From assembly GCF_905147365.1 (NCBI RefSeq), contig NC_056409.1:1927001-1991000 (forward strand): 64,000 nucleotides of DNA. Direction: 5' to 3'. The position numbers were made by a program, and so were the translations under genes. Positions 10,844 through 21,566 of the stretch are shown here, piece by piece. Every line of letters starts with the position of its first letter. Positions within the stretch are counted from its first letter, which is position 1. The notes below the pieces were generated by a model. It saw nothing but the letters and a program-made list of their open reading frames with translations. It did not search any database and was not told the origin of the DNA. Origin of the DNA: Aricia agestis. Its lineage: Eukaryota; Arthropoda; Insecta; Lepidoptera; Lycaenidae.

Positions 10844-12159
10844 TTAGTACACACAAGCAAAAGTATACAAAGTAGTATAACTTTATCGAGATGAATACGG
10901 GTATCGGGCACAGCGTGTCGCTGCGTCGCGCACTATTATGGAATGTTGCACTCGCTGTTAATGACACCGATTACACGACACCATTCTACTGAACCACGCT
11001 TTTTACTGTTCAGAATTATGTTACCTGTGACACCACCTTTATTGCAAAGAAATAAGGGCCAAGCTCGTAGAAATTCAGAAATAAAATAACACCTTAACTG
11101 GAACGAACGTGGGACCCATAAGGAAACATATCTAATGTGGCGCACGTAAAATCACGTAATGAGTAATGCTAATGACCAACCCAAAGTATTACAATGTAGT
11201 TTAGTCTCTTTTTTTCTCTCTTTTCTCTACTCGGTAAAAAACTCTCTCTCCCAAACAACGAAAGCAACATGCAGTTTGCACTTGATCCCTCAGAAACTCA
11301 AGACCCAACCTTCTGAGGAACGTTTCAGTTTTTTCCATTCTGTGCGCCTAGTAAGAGGAATAAAACATTATTGTAACTAATTGAAGGAGAAAAATCAATA
11401 AACTAGAAAACAGGTGACAGGACATTACCAACATTACCCAAACATCCATCCTTGGCTCAACTCCAGACAGTCTGGCCACGATCAAGATTCACGATCGAGA
11501 AGGAAAACCACCAGTAAACAGGTTACAGGACAAAACATTACGCAAATACATCCTTGACTATTGTGATTCCGATCAGCGAGCATGGTGCAATTGTTTGTGA
11601 CCGGTGGCCTCCGCGCGGCGGATAAGGCCGGTTAGCGGCGGGTCAAGATACCTAGATTTAGAACTGCTGCCTAGAATCTAGATTCTAGATACTGGTAGCA
11701 CGTAATACGCCAATACATAGGATAAACACAGGGCATTATGCTGTATTCACTGGTATCACTAGCAGAAGTAGAGGTTTTAATTTGCAAACATACTCATCAA
11801 GGCAGTTTAAAAAATATGAAGTGCTAAAAAGTTCAATAAACGAACCGATTCAAATAAGTATAATTCTCAAACACCAAGATACTCAATTTCGTTGATTTTA
11901 ATAAACCGACCATAATAAAAGAGAGAAATTTGTAGTAATAAGCCAATGAACTTCAGTGCTTCGCCGAAAATTATTAAGGCATAAAATGTTTATCGGTGGC
12001 AAAACGTCTCTAATTCGAGCTGCCCGCTAAGCCCGAAATATTTGACACGCAAATATCGCTATAAAATTTTACAGCTTAGCTATGCTTATACGACCAAATT
12101 TTTGGATGTAAAACAACACAAAAAATCACGCATGTGTTAATAACTAATAATAATAATAC
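10844..12159. other. no recognisable gene
   Basis: No coding sequence supported. An 18-bp palindrome (CTAGAATCTAGATTCTAG) lies at 11671-11688, and a GC-rich patch at 11605-11645 (GCGCGGCGG...GGCCGGTTAGCGGCGGG) has no clear identity. Confidence 0.35.
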
Positions 12160-12345
12160 CTCCCACACCGGTTTCTGTGACGGTGGTCGGTTTCATTGAA
12201 ACCAGGCCAGCTTCGCAGGAGTATTTTATAGTGCCCAAGTGTGTGCGCAGTACACAAGAGCACTCTCTATTCCTTTTACTCTCATAACCCAGTGGGACAG
12301 ACGACCGACACGACTGTGGACTGGCGAGAGATCAGAACAACCGTA
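12160..12345 (+). repeat. probable LINE-derived 3' fragment
   Basis: The text GGTCGGTTTCATTGAAACCA ... CAAGTGTGTGCGCAGTACAC ... CCCAGTGGGACAGACGACCG is a sequence I recall as a frequent dispersed repeat in lepidopteran genomes, probably the 3' part of a non-LTR element. There is no second copy in this window, so the call rests on memory alone. Confidence 0.35.
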
Positions 12346-12744
12346 GAGAATAACTAATATAATTTTACTGGGACGGCGAAAGACTTTATTAACATTAAAG
12401 AAGTGTTACATAGTACACAACTTACAGAGAGATTTAAAAATAGATAACTTAGCACATTATCAAAAAATGAATCCAGAATTAGATAATTATCTAAGATCTG
12501 GTAAATCCTTCCCTTATTATTAATAATTACATTAGCGAAAATGATAGTTCAAAATTTGAACCATAATTTGAGCTTCAAATTCCTAAGACTTGAATCTTGA
12601 ACTTCAATATTTTCTATTCATATTTCGCACGTAGGTGTAGACGGAGCTTCCACCGCCGAGGCCCGAGCTTCGGCGCAACGCCTACATGCGCTCCGACATG
12701 GAAATTGCTGGGGTGACATTGAACGCCCGCTGCCCGACACTAGC

Positions 12745-13080
12745 TTTTTTTTTTAATGAAATAAGGGGGCAAACGAGCAAACGGGTCACCTGATGGAAAG
12801 CAATTTCCGTCGCCCATGGACACTCGCAGCATCAGAAGAGCTGCAAGTGCGTTGCCGACCTTTTAAGAGGTAATAGGGTAATAGGGGAGGGAAGGGAAGG
12901 GAATAGTTGAGGGTAGGGAAGGGAATAGGGTAGGGGTTAGGGGATTGGGCCTACGGTAAACTCACTTACTCGGCGAAACACAGCGCAAGCGCTGTTTCAC
13001 GCCGGTTTTCTGTGAAAACGTGGTATTTATCCGGTCGAGCCGGCCCATTCGTGCTGAAGCATGGCTTTCCCACGTATAAA
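12745..13080 (-). mobile_element. structured SINE-like retroposon, copy 2
   Basis: Same family as 1857-2194, again with poly-T at the plus-strand left. The final bases of both flanks agree (AGC before the T run and after ...CGTATAA), hinting at a very short target duplication. It has substitutions such as GTGCTGAAGC for GTGCCGAAGC and TGAAAACG for TGAGAACG, so it is somewhat older than the consensus of the five. Confidence 0.7.
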
Positions 13081-14303
13081 GCGCAGCTTGGGCAGATATC
13101 GATGTCTGAGCGGCTAATTTGCAATCGATCGTTTCTATCTATCACAAAATAAATGGTGGCTTAGCTAACATACTTTTCTATCTCTTCTTTATAGAATCGC
13201 CTATCAAATTTACATAAGCATTTGTTAATATGAATTCGTCATTCGACTCATTTCCATTTCCATTCCATATAAATTTTGATCGCCGATTCATAAAGAGATA
13301 AATGTTGGCTAAGTCCCTTCTTCCCCTAAGGTTTCTTTAAAAGCATAATGATATAAGAAACCCCCATGAAGCCAATTTTCGATAAATCGAAACGATCGCT
13401 CGCAAATATGTGGCCAACCGAATGTCTACATCGCACACGAGACAGTTTAAATATTTGTCACAAACAACGCACCGAAATCCCGTTTACGACAAGTAAATTC
13501 GATACAGACGCCTTTGAAGGTGAAGGTGACTCGTCTGCCCCTGTGTTACTTTGCTTGCACCTGAACTATATCATTATCGTGTCGTAGAATAACAAATCGA
13601 CCAATGTAACTTCTAAACTGATAGAGTTACCTAAACAGTTGAGGTTTTCCTTCAGAGCTTATCACATAAAGAGGCTAACTAGAAAATCTAAAAAAACCTA
13701 TCAGCATGTGTTTTAGATTTCAGAGTTAGCCCTTAAACCAGTTTTGTCCCAAAATCGTCTGGTTCCTGCAGCTATAATGTCCATAACATCCAATATGACA
13801 CTAGATAACTGTACCAGCACCTAGCTACCTACGAGAAATAGAGTACACGGTTATGTTTGTTCATCGCGTAGAAGAGCGGCTTGGGAAAATGTTCACCTCC
13901 AGCACGTGACAGGCAGGTCAGTGGGGCGGCTGGTTGCGGTATACTCAGAGATCGTTCATTTTGCCATGGAGTTTCTACGAGAATGACCCTTACGTTGTTG
14001 CCATAAAGGTGCTGGCAGGGGTAAAGTAGCTCTGAATCGACTAGCAGAGCAGAAGGTTAACATACCGTTGTACGAGCTATTTTATACTGCTGCCTGCACT
14101 TACTTCGATTAAGGGTAATAATTACTAAAGTCCGGTTGCCAGATAAAGAGAGTGTTTTTGGAACCTAGATACCAATACTTTTTGAGCTTGCAAGTTGCAA
14201 CAGAGACAAGCAACTATGTTTCAAGAGCCGAATTTCTCTCTAACTGGAGGCACATTACATACTCCATTATCACTAAATCTGCAACCAGTAGGCCTACTAC
14301 AAA
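13081..14303. other. no recognisable gene
   Basis: A 73-codon reading frame at 13366-13587 has no recognisable domain. No promoter or splice context supports it. Confidence 0.35.
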
Positions 14304-14429
14304 ACCGTTTTGAGACTCAAACAATCGAATGAGAATGCCGCGTCCTGCTCTAACAACGTAATTTCTCGTTTGTTAGAGTAAGACGCGGCATTCTCGTACG
14401 ATTAAACCAGTCTCAATTTCTCAAAACGA
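14304..14429. mobile_element. foldback MITE
   Basis: Imperfect inverted repeat with outer arms CGTTTTGAGA and inner arms GAGAATGCCGCGTC...CTCTAAC around a 14-bp loop. Compact and non-coding. The target duplication is unclear. Confidence 0.55.
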
Positions 14430-15975
14430 TTCCGTGGTATCAGGTATGGCCCTAGGCATTTCAATGAAGAAGTATATTTTGTACTTTGGTTAGCAGTTTG
14501 CACTGTGTGTCCTACAACAAAAAACGTGATGTTACCGTTTATTACGGAACAAGAATTATATTTTTAATGCAATAAATTATTTTATGCAATCAACAACAAT
14601 TAGAATACGCACTATTTACTTCTGTTCCTATATTCACTTCCTAATAGCTCCTTGTCTCTACTTGTGATCAATCACTCACACCCACTCTTTGTGGGATACA
14701 TTTTTAGAACCTCTTAGCGCAATCTGTTTAGTGTAACTTAGCTTTGATGCTGTTTCCAGACCTTATGTACCTGAACGCATCAAATTATTTACCTTTATTA
14801 CAGTCTACATCCTTCCTCTACCTTTTATATGTCTTCCTCTACTTTTAATATTGAAATGTCCAATTATTTTCTCGGCTTCAACGAGCACGTCTCCTCTAAA
14901 CGCTAATTAATTATTCAAACGGTGGAGCGAGGTGAATTAAAATAAAACTCCGTACCACCACGTGATAAAGATTTATTATCAGAAGCCCGATTCTTGTAAC
15001 TGAAAACGTTTAAAATGCAGTTTCTTAAAGTTTTCAATTCTCAAAACATATTATCATAACGATTCGAGTGCTATACTCGATAGCACTCTAATTGTATTCG
15101 AACAATACTTGAGGACAACTGTACGAAGCACAAAACCCCATAAAAACGTGACAATATTTTGTATGTGTGAGCCGTGTGACGTGTCACAGTTTTGACTGCA
15201 ATAGTACTAAATCGAGAATGGATTGTTGCAATTTTCTAACGCGAATAAGCCTTATGATTTCAATTCAAAACGCTCGCGTGACTAATTAATAGAAAACGTT
15301 AAACAAAATAATCCGCTAACTTATACGAGAGACGTATGGGTAGTTGAACACTGTAAAACGATTTTAGTTGCATGTTAGTTTTTCAAATAAATTATGAAAC
15401 GAGCGAACGTTAAGTATTTCATTTTACGGTATTTTTATTCAGAAGAGGAAGTAACAACTTTTATTAATTAACAATGAATCATTAAACATTTGAAAAATAA
15501 GGCGCATCAAGGAGTATTGATTACCCAGCGGTTTTGTTATAAGACTTTTAACCACCTTAACCAAAATTAATCCAGCCGTTAATTTCATCAAAAGTCTTTG
15601 TCCAAACTGTAAGCGAAATTCATTTACAGATACATACTACTAAAACTAGTGACGAACTAGGCAAATACATCTAGCGAAGTGTCGCGGTCCATCGTCCACC
15701 CAGCAACAAGCGACAGATGGCACAAGCGCTGGAAGCGTGAACAATCACCGGTCGTGAACTCGTGACGACGAGCGCGGACCGACGAGCCAGCAAACAAACG
15801 TGACGGACGCTCTCGCCGTGGGAAACCAAGATGAAGTGCTTTACACAACACTACCAAATACCGAGGAATCGCGGTAAAAAACGAGCAAACAAATGCCCAG
15901 CGTAACATGGCCACAGAAGATAATAAGAAAGAATAGTAGAAACACTGCCAGATTTTAGAGATACAAAGACAGATG
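14430..15975. other. no recognisable gene
   Basis: AT-rich. At 15660-15900 the sequence is richer in GC and has an 85-codon minus-strand reading frame, without family features. CAGATG at 15970-15975 is the left target duplication of the large transposon. Confidence 0.35.
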
Positions 15976-15988
15976 TACCCTGTGAATC

Positions 15989-16020
15989 CAATACACTGTA
16001 TCTTAAGATACAGTGTATTG
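15989..16020. repeat. 32-bp perfect palindrome overlapping the left terminal repeat
   Basis: CAATACACTGTATCTT joined to its exact reverse complement. It duplicates the inner part of the terminal repeat in the opposite orientation, so the left end offers two head-to-head motif copies. The right end has no such palindrome. Confidence 0.85.
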
Positions 16021-16174
16021 AATTAACAACGTTTATTGGACTTCTTTCAGCCTGTTTTAACTTACTAATATCACAGTTTTTCTAGTCAGTATGAAAAGTA
16101 CTGAGATATTATTATATGAATTACACTGTATTTACTCAAAACTTAAGGTCTAAAACGGCAAAACAAGGTATTCA

Positions 16175-16229
16175 AAGATGCAGTGTATTGCTGAAATAAT
16201 TTCGACGCGTCCCAAGATACAGTGTTTTG
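16175..16229 (+). promoter_or_regulatory. subterminal motif copies (left end)
   Basis: AAGATGCAGTGTATTG at 16175-16190 and AAGATACAGTGTTTTG at 16214-16229 are direct repeats of the half-palindrome at 16005-16020. Together with the terminal copies they look like an array of transposase-binding sites. Inferred from repetition only. Confidence 0.55.
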
Positions 16230-16437
16230 TCATAACGGTTAGCAAGAGCCTCGCGTGACTCGAACGCGCCAATCAGAGCAGTGGCGGGAGTCAAGCTTAA
16301 TCATTATTGGTTTATCGAGTGGGTTTTGACTGTGGTGCGTAATATTTGTTTATTTACAAATTGAAAGCCGTGTAATGCGCTTGCAGTTTTTTGTTCTTGA
16401 AGTTATAAGTGAGGTTATGTGATTATTAGTTCTCAAT

Positions 16438-17520
16438 ATGAGTAGTAATCGTAACAAGTTGTTGATTAAGTTATCTCAAAACAGTGTACAACATTATAAT
16501 AACTCTAATTGCGCTACAATGGTGTCTAATATAAACCGTGATCTGGAAACAAACACGAACCGGCCTACTTGCATACCTTATGACCATATCAAACCTGTAC
16601 TACCCGTAAGTAACCCTGAGTACTTTCCGAGTTTTTTTGAAGATACAGAACATAGAAACTACACAGAATTAAAAACTGTCGATGTCGTTGGGTCATCATC
16701 GATTACGCATAGCTTTAAAATTACAGAACATATTCCGATTGACCTAAACGACGATATTGAATTACCAGTAAATAATGATTTTGTCACAGTAACAACGAAG
16801 GCTGTTATAGAGCAACAACCACATTGTAACGAAGTTACATTCATCCCCACTACTGAAACTAAAAAAAGGAAACCAAATGTAATGGATAACATTAATTATG
16901 ACGAGATCACACCAATAACCGAATATAACTCTTCACTATCAATGAAACGTAAAATGACAAGTAATGAAGAGCCAGTTGATATAGAAAATCAGGAACAGGT
17001 AGAAATTTTACAACCTAGAAAATTAAAAAGACTGCGAAATCCGAAAGATATTCTAGAAAATCAGAAACAGAAGCATCCCATGAGACCATCTTGCAGTAAC
17101 TGTAAGAAGTCATGTAGTGAACACATAAATGATTTGAAGAGAGAAGAAATATATAAACAGTTTTGGAACATGGATCGGCAAAGGCGTCGTGATTTTATAT
17201 CTAGACAGGTGGAAAAAACAACAACTGCGATCAAAACTGCTGGTTCAAATTCTAGAAGGCATAACACATTAATCTGGATGCTTGATGAAAGAAAAGTATG
17301 TAAGCGCTTTTTCTTAAGTACGTTAGGCTATTCAAATGACGAAGTTGGTCAAGCAGTCTTAAAAGCTAATTATATCACAAGAAATGTACATCCAAAAGTA
17401 GGGGCAGCACCAGATCCTCGAGGGCATCATCCACCTTCGACTGCATTTTCTAGTGATTACCAACAGGAGATAAAAAAATTCATCCTAAAATATAAACCCT
17501 CACTATCATTCACATTATAA
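16438..17520 (+). CDS. transposase-like protein, N-terminal part (frame 1)
   Basis: 360 codons from ATG to TAA. Residues 1-140 are polar and low in features. A basic stretch KKRKPN at 142-147 and RKLKRLRNPK at 194-203 could be nuclear localisation signals. A cysteine cluster CSNCKKSC at 219-226 is followed by a helical region (EEIYKQFWNMDRQRRRDFI, 236-254) and RKVCKRFFLSTLGYSNDEV (285-303). The order Cys cluster, 'FW', 'R.DFI', 'VCK.FFL.TL' matches the N-terminal half of arthropod proteins I recall as carrying DUF7869. The frame ends just where the next frame opens, so this is most likely the first half of a single protein split by a one-base shift at about 17490-17520. It lies inside terminal repeats, so a transposition role is inferred. 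Confidence 0.7.
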   Translation: MSSNRNKLLIKLSQNSVQHYNNSNCATMVSNINRDLETNTNRPTCIPYDHIKPVLPVSNPEYFPSFFEDTEHRNYTELKTVDVVGSSSITHSFKITEHIPIDLNDDIELPVNNDFVTVTTKAVIEQQPHCNEVTFIPTTETKKRKPNVMDNINYDEITPITEYNSSLSMKRKMTSNEEPVDIENQEQVEILQPRKLKRLRNPKDILENQKQKHPMRPSCSNCKKSCSEHINDLKREEIYKQFWNMDRQRRRDFISRQVEKTTTAIKTAGSNSRRHNTLIWMLDERKVCKRFFLSTLGYSNDEVGQAVLKANYITRNVHPKVGAAPDPRGHHPPSTAFSSDYQQEIKKFILKYKPSLSFTL

Positions 17521-18739
17521 CATTCAACATGCCCCTAATCGCCGTTATCTTCCAATAGGAATTACTTTTTCCTCGATTTATAATGATTTTAAAACTTACT
17601 GTCAGGAAAATTCTATGAAAACGTGCAGTTGGACCCATTTCCATAAGGTGATTAAAGAAATGAACATTTCTACTGCAGAGCCAGTACATGACATATGCAC
17701 CAAATGTAAAAATCATAAAACGGCGCATAAGTCAATGCCACTTCCTTGTAATTGTGTGGAATGTATTGATTTGGGTCAGCATTTAAAAAACAAAAGGAAT
17801 TCGCGAAGAGATTACAAACTGGTGGAGGAAAAGTGTGAAAACAGTGGAAGTAAGGACTCAGTTTATACAGTTGATATGCAGAAAGCTATTCAAATGCCCC
17901 TATTGACAACAAAAGAGTTTTATTTCTCTCGCAAACTCGTACTTTTTAACGAATCTTTCGTTCCGCCAGGAAAAAATAAGACTGCCGTATGTATTCTTTG
18001 GCATGAGGGTGAAAGTGGCAGAAGAGCATATAATGTGGCTACGACTTATATATTTTTTCTGAAAAATTATTGTCGTGATCAAAAACATGTTTACTTTTTC
18101 CTTGATAACTGTAACGCTCAAAACAAGAATAAGGTTCTAATATCAGCCTTGGTACGGTTAATAAACGATAAAACAACAGATATTGAAACAGTGACATTAG
18201 AATATTTTGAAAGTGGTCACACATTTATGGCAGCTGACACTGTGCATGCGGCTATTACCAAAAAATTTAAAATGACTGGAGAAATTTATGATTTTGACGA
18301 CTTTGTACACAACATAAAGACTTCGCGAAAAAATATGGAAGTAGCTATACTAACTCACAAAGACATGATAATGTTTTCAAATGACTCGAAGCTGTCATAT
18401 CCAAAAGGGTATAATATTCATAACCTGAAAGTCATAGAATTTAGAAGGGGGCATCTTTCTATTTTTGCTAAGAATGATTATGATGGAGATTTTAAAGAAA
18501 TACATTTTCTGAAAAGAAAAGAAGCGCAAAAAATATCTAATGAAATTTCAATTGGCAAGGCCGATCTATTTGAATCATTAGCAAGAGAAAGTGAAGCCAG
18601 GGGTGTTAGTGACATTAAGAAAAAAGAATTACTAGAGCTTTGTAAATCTATGCCTCCGACAAGGTCAATATTCTATAAAAATCTCGTTGTTTCGTCTGAG
18701 CCTGACCTCGACGATTACAACGATGAACCAAATACTTAA
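17511..18739 (+). CDS. transposase-like protein, RNase H-like C-terminal part (frame 2)
   Basis: The frame is open from about 17491; the first ATG is at 17615 (374 codons), but family-like sequence (SHYNIQHAPNRRYLPIG) precedes it, so the true reading enters from the upstream frame. Counting from the ATG, cysteines C28, C31, C45, C47 and C50 suggest a zinc site. An RNase H-like core follows: VYTVDMQKA (D87), FFLDNCNAQNKN (D164) and ESGHTFMAADTVHAAI (D208, H211). I recall relatives that carry an acidic residue after 'HxxI'; here it is T215, possibly a damaged third catalytic position, but I am unsure. The C-terminus is acidic (EPDLDDYNDEPNT). Poly-A signal AATAAA at 19110-19115. Catalytic role is inferred from the fold-like motifs and the flanking terminal repeats. 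Confidence 0.7.
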
Positions 18740-19469
18740 TGTCGTGTTCACAGAGTCATCATTTATTACGATTATATAGTCTATATTACGTTTAAGCCTT
18801 AAATTTTGTTTTCAAAGTTCCTATTAAGCTAAGTTGAGTTTTTTGTTTTCAAAGTTCCTATTAATCTAAGTTGAGTTTTTTGTTTTCTGAAACTTACTTT
18901 GTTTTGTTTTGAGATTTTTTAGTATTTTCTAATTCTTTTGAAAACCCGTAAGACTGATTATTACTGATAAGAGTTATATGACATTGTTTAGATAATTTAA
19001 ATAATTACTGTAAAAGTATAATTTCATTTATAACAAGTTTGTTATTTTTGTTAAGTTGAATTACTTAATTTGTTTTATAGTTATAATATGAAAATATTAT
19101 ACGATTAAAAATAAATACTTGTTTGTTTTTAGTTTTATACCCATCACTTATAATACTTTTTATAATTACCTGTCTGCTATAATGAATCTCTTACCAAGTC
19201 AATACCATGTAACTATGAGATACAGTGTTTTGCTTTATAATTTTTTACGTTCGCATTCTTATGCTTATTACGACAAAACAAGTTTTCTATGATAAATCAA
19301 TATATTTGATGTAAATGCATATATAAAACATACTTGGCTCGATAGCTGATTTAAATACCTTTAAATTGATATCAAACATTAATATTTACTAACCAACGAT
19401 TTAGGTAATCATTCAAAAACTTAAAAAAAAAACATTGGCTTCTTTTTCTCAAAATCAGGTTTTGGCAGT
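18740..19469 (+). other. 3' untranslated and subterminal part of the transposon
   Basis: Very AT-rich. A 36-bp unit (TTGTTTTCAAAGTTCC...) is repeated in tandem at about 18805-18878. AATAAA at 19110-19115 is the best poly-A signal for the upstream frame. GAGATACAGTGTTTTG at 19217-19232 is a right-end copy of the subterminal motif. Confidence 0.6.
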
Positions 19470-19654
19470 TACAGTGTATTGGATCCACAGGGTACAGATG
19501 TTCATTTCAATCTATATTATTCCATACTATGATTATTGCTTTATAGAAGGAAACTTCGATCAAATATTTCTGAAATACTTGATCGAAGGAAGCAAACCAC
19601 TATGTAGTGGTTGTACTAAGCATGTAGAAAGAGATGCGATGGAATAGTTTATAT

Positions 19655-19993
19655 TATACGTGGGAGAGCCATGCTTCGGCGCGAATGGGCCGGCTCGACC
19701 GGATAAATACCACGTTCTCACAGAAAACCGGCGTGAAACAGCGCTTGCGCTGTGTTTCGCCGAGTGAGTGAGTTTACCGGAGGCCCAATCCCCTACCCTA
19801 TTCCCTTTCCTACCCTCCCCTATTCCCTTCCCTTCCCTTCCCTACCCTCCCCTATTACCCTATTCCCTCTTAAAAAGCCGGCAACGCACATGCAGCTCTT
19901 CTGATGCTGCGAGTGTCCATGGGCGACGGAAGTTGCTTTCCATCAGGTGACCCGTTTGCTCGTTTGCCCCCTTATTTCATATAAAAAAAAAAA
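19655..19993 (+). mobile_element. structured SINE-like retroposon, copy 3
   Basis: The only plus-strand copy of the family. It runs TATACGTGGGAGAGCC ... GCGCTTGCGCTGTG ... CCCTATTCCC array ... GTTTGCCCCCTTATTTCAT and a poly-A tail. It sits 155 bp beyond the right target duplication of the large transposon and is separate from it. Because it runs forward, it shows the element's natural 5' to 3' order. Confidence 0.75.
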
Positions 19994-20548
19994 GTAATTA
20001 TCGACATCTGAGGAATTAGAACACGTTGTAATATACAATCTAGAGCGCTAATGAATAGATTTAAAATATGTGTTAAATAATAATCTACCTTGGTGCTAAA
20101 AGATTCACTTCATAAATCAAAATTTGGAAAATTATTCCACACAAAGTTTAAGCAGTCAAAAAGTTTAATCTTAGCACTAGTTTTGCTTAGAAACTTCGAA
20201 AACTCGACTCGTACAAACATTTCGCTGGCTGAAATTCGAATATTACATTTGTAATTGGGTAATTAGGATTGATTGGTTCATATCTTTATGAACAGTCATT
20301 TTGATTTGCAACTAGGGTTGCCAGATGTCCGGTATTTAAGCGTACAGTCCGGTATTTTCGAGGCTTGTCCGGTAAAAAATAAACGGTCATACCGGACAGA
20401 ACAATGTCCGGTATTTTGAGGAACGTCGGTGTTACTGGTACCCAGTTTTAGGTGATTTTGATTTTTTTTAGAAGCTCCTACCTTTATTTCGATATGTAAG
20501 TTATAGTATATGGCAACCACAATAATTTTATAACCGCAATAATAATAT

Positions 20549-20865
20549 AAAAAACCGGCCAAGTGCGAGTTGGACTCGCCCATGAAGGGTTCCGCAGCAG
20601 CAATAAGGTTTATTTTTATGAAATTTAGAGGTTTTTGATTTATTTTAATATTTCAGTTGATTTAATGGAAGTTAATTTAAGATTTACCATTCTCATTCAA
20701 ATCTTATTGCGGTTCACAGACTACTTCTACTTACCAAGTTTCAATAGTATAGCTCTTATAGTTTCGGAGAAAAGCGGCTGTGACATACGGACGGACAGAC
20801 AGACAGACATGACGAATCTATAAGGGTTCCGTTTTTTGCCATTTGGCTACGGAACCCTAAAAACT
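20549..20865 (+). mobile_element. GGCCAAGTGCGAG...GGAACCCT repeat, copy A
   Basis: Starts AAAACCGGCCAAGTGCGAG, passes GACTCGCCCATGAAGGGTTC, has GACGGACAGACAGACAG near the 3' side, and ends GGCTACGGAACCCTAAAAA. Inner arms GGGTTCCG and CGGAACCCT are inverted. It is a frequent lepidopteran non-autonomous repeat. Here it is inside a hAT and therefore younger than it. Confidence 0.75.
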
Positions 20866-20892
20866 GTATTTTTGCGACCTACCATACAAACA

Positions 20893-20907
20893 AACCCCCC
20901 CCCCCCC
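20893..20907. repeat. poly-C run
   Basis: About 13 consecutive C residues within the hAT element. Confidence 0.85.
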
Positions 20908-20961
20908 ATTTGGGGTTGTCCGGTATTTTTTTTTGACTCACCTGGCAACCCTATTTGCAAC

Positions 20962-21566
20962 AGAGCCCTATCACTATTAACTAACAATGAGCTATCAACG
21001 TACGTTTGCAGATCTTACGCAACGGTAAATGTCTGTATCATTTCGTTATTGAATCATCGAGGAAGACCGCAAATGGGTAAGAGATTTTGCAAATGTTTAT
21101 TCTGTAATTGTGCTAGCGCCGCACAATGCACATAATAATAGCGATATTATTGTGAAAGTGATGTAGCAACTGGCGACGTGTGCTGGTATTGTGTAGCTGT
21201 AAGTTGTAACTGTGTTATGAGAGTCACTTGCAGGTTGCACGTATGAACGTTGGTCGCTTTGATACCCTCGAACACGTTTCACCGATTAAAATTGCAAATA
21301 CAATAATATTGATAATTTACTTGTACAGTAACAATTTGGTAAATGGCATGTAATGGTATTGAAGACCCTCGGTTTTGTTAAGAAATTGACAGACCTCGTT
21401 TAAAGGAGTAAGTATTGAACATAGATCACTGACAATAACACCACAGTCTACATGCTGGATGTTGAGCAATGAGCATGATGCTGGGGTCGCGAATCTTTGC
21501 TTACAAATAAGGCTCTCCATCAGATCTCTCACGGAACACAGACAATTACCATAACGATGTCCAAAG
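20962..21566. other. no recognisable gene
   Basis: Short reading frames on both strands lack family features. Confidence 0.35.

Larger units (their letters stand above)
15976..19494 (+). mobile_element. 3.5-kb DNA transposon encoding a DUF7869-like protein
   Basis: A complete cut-and-paste type element. Its ends are 25-bp terminal inverted repeats at 15976-16000 and 19470-19494, both TACCCTGTG then A or G then ATCCAATACACTGTA: one mismatch in 25. The hexamer CAGATG stands directly outside each end (15970-15975 and 19495-19500), a 6-bp target duplication. Subterminal copies of a GATACAGTGTWTTG motif lie inside both ends. The interior has a long two-part reading frame (16438-17520, 17615-18739) and an AATAAA at 19110. 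Of the superfamilies I recall, IS3EU and Dada make 6-bp (or 6-7 bp) duplications, but I cannot tie this protein to either. Transposon status is direct from the structure; superfamily is open. Confidence 0.85.
20313..20953. mobile_element. hAT element with nested GGCCAAGTGCGAG repeat
   Basis: Terminal repeats TAGGGTTGCCAG and CTGGCAACCCTA are flanked by the exact 8-bp duplication TTTGCAAC (20305-20312 and 20954-20961). The motif GTCCGGTATTT recurs five times near the two ends, a likely binding-site array. The centre is interrupted by another repeat at about 20549-20865. No transposase is encoded. Confidence 0.85.

Noticed and set aside
16609..16618. Strong splice-donor-like CCCGTAAGT within the transposase frame
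   Set aside because: The frame continues naturally through it (LPVSNPEYFPSF) and no matching acceptor restores the downstream frame.
20836..21135. 99-codon frame with a run of prolines
   Set aside because: Spans a repeat, a poly-C run and a hAT border; not a gene.
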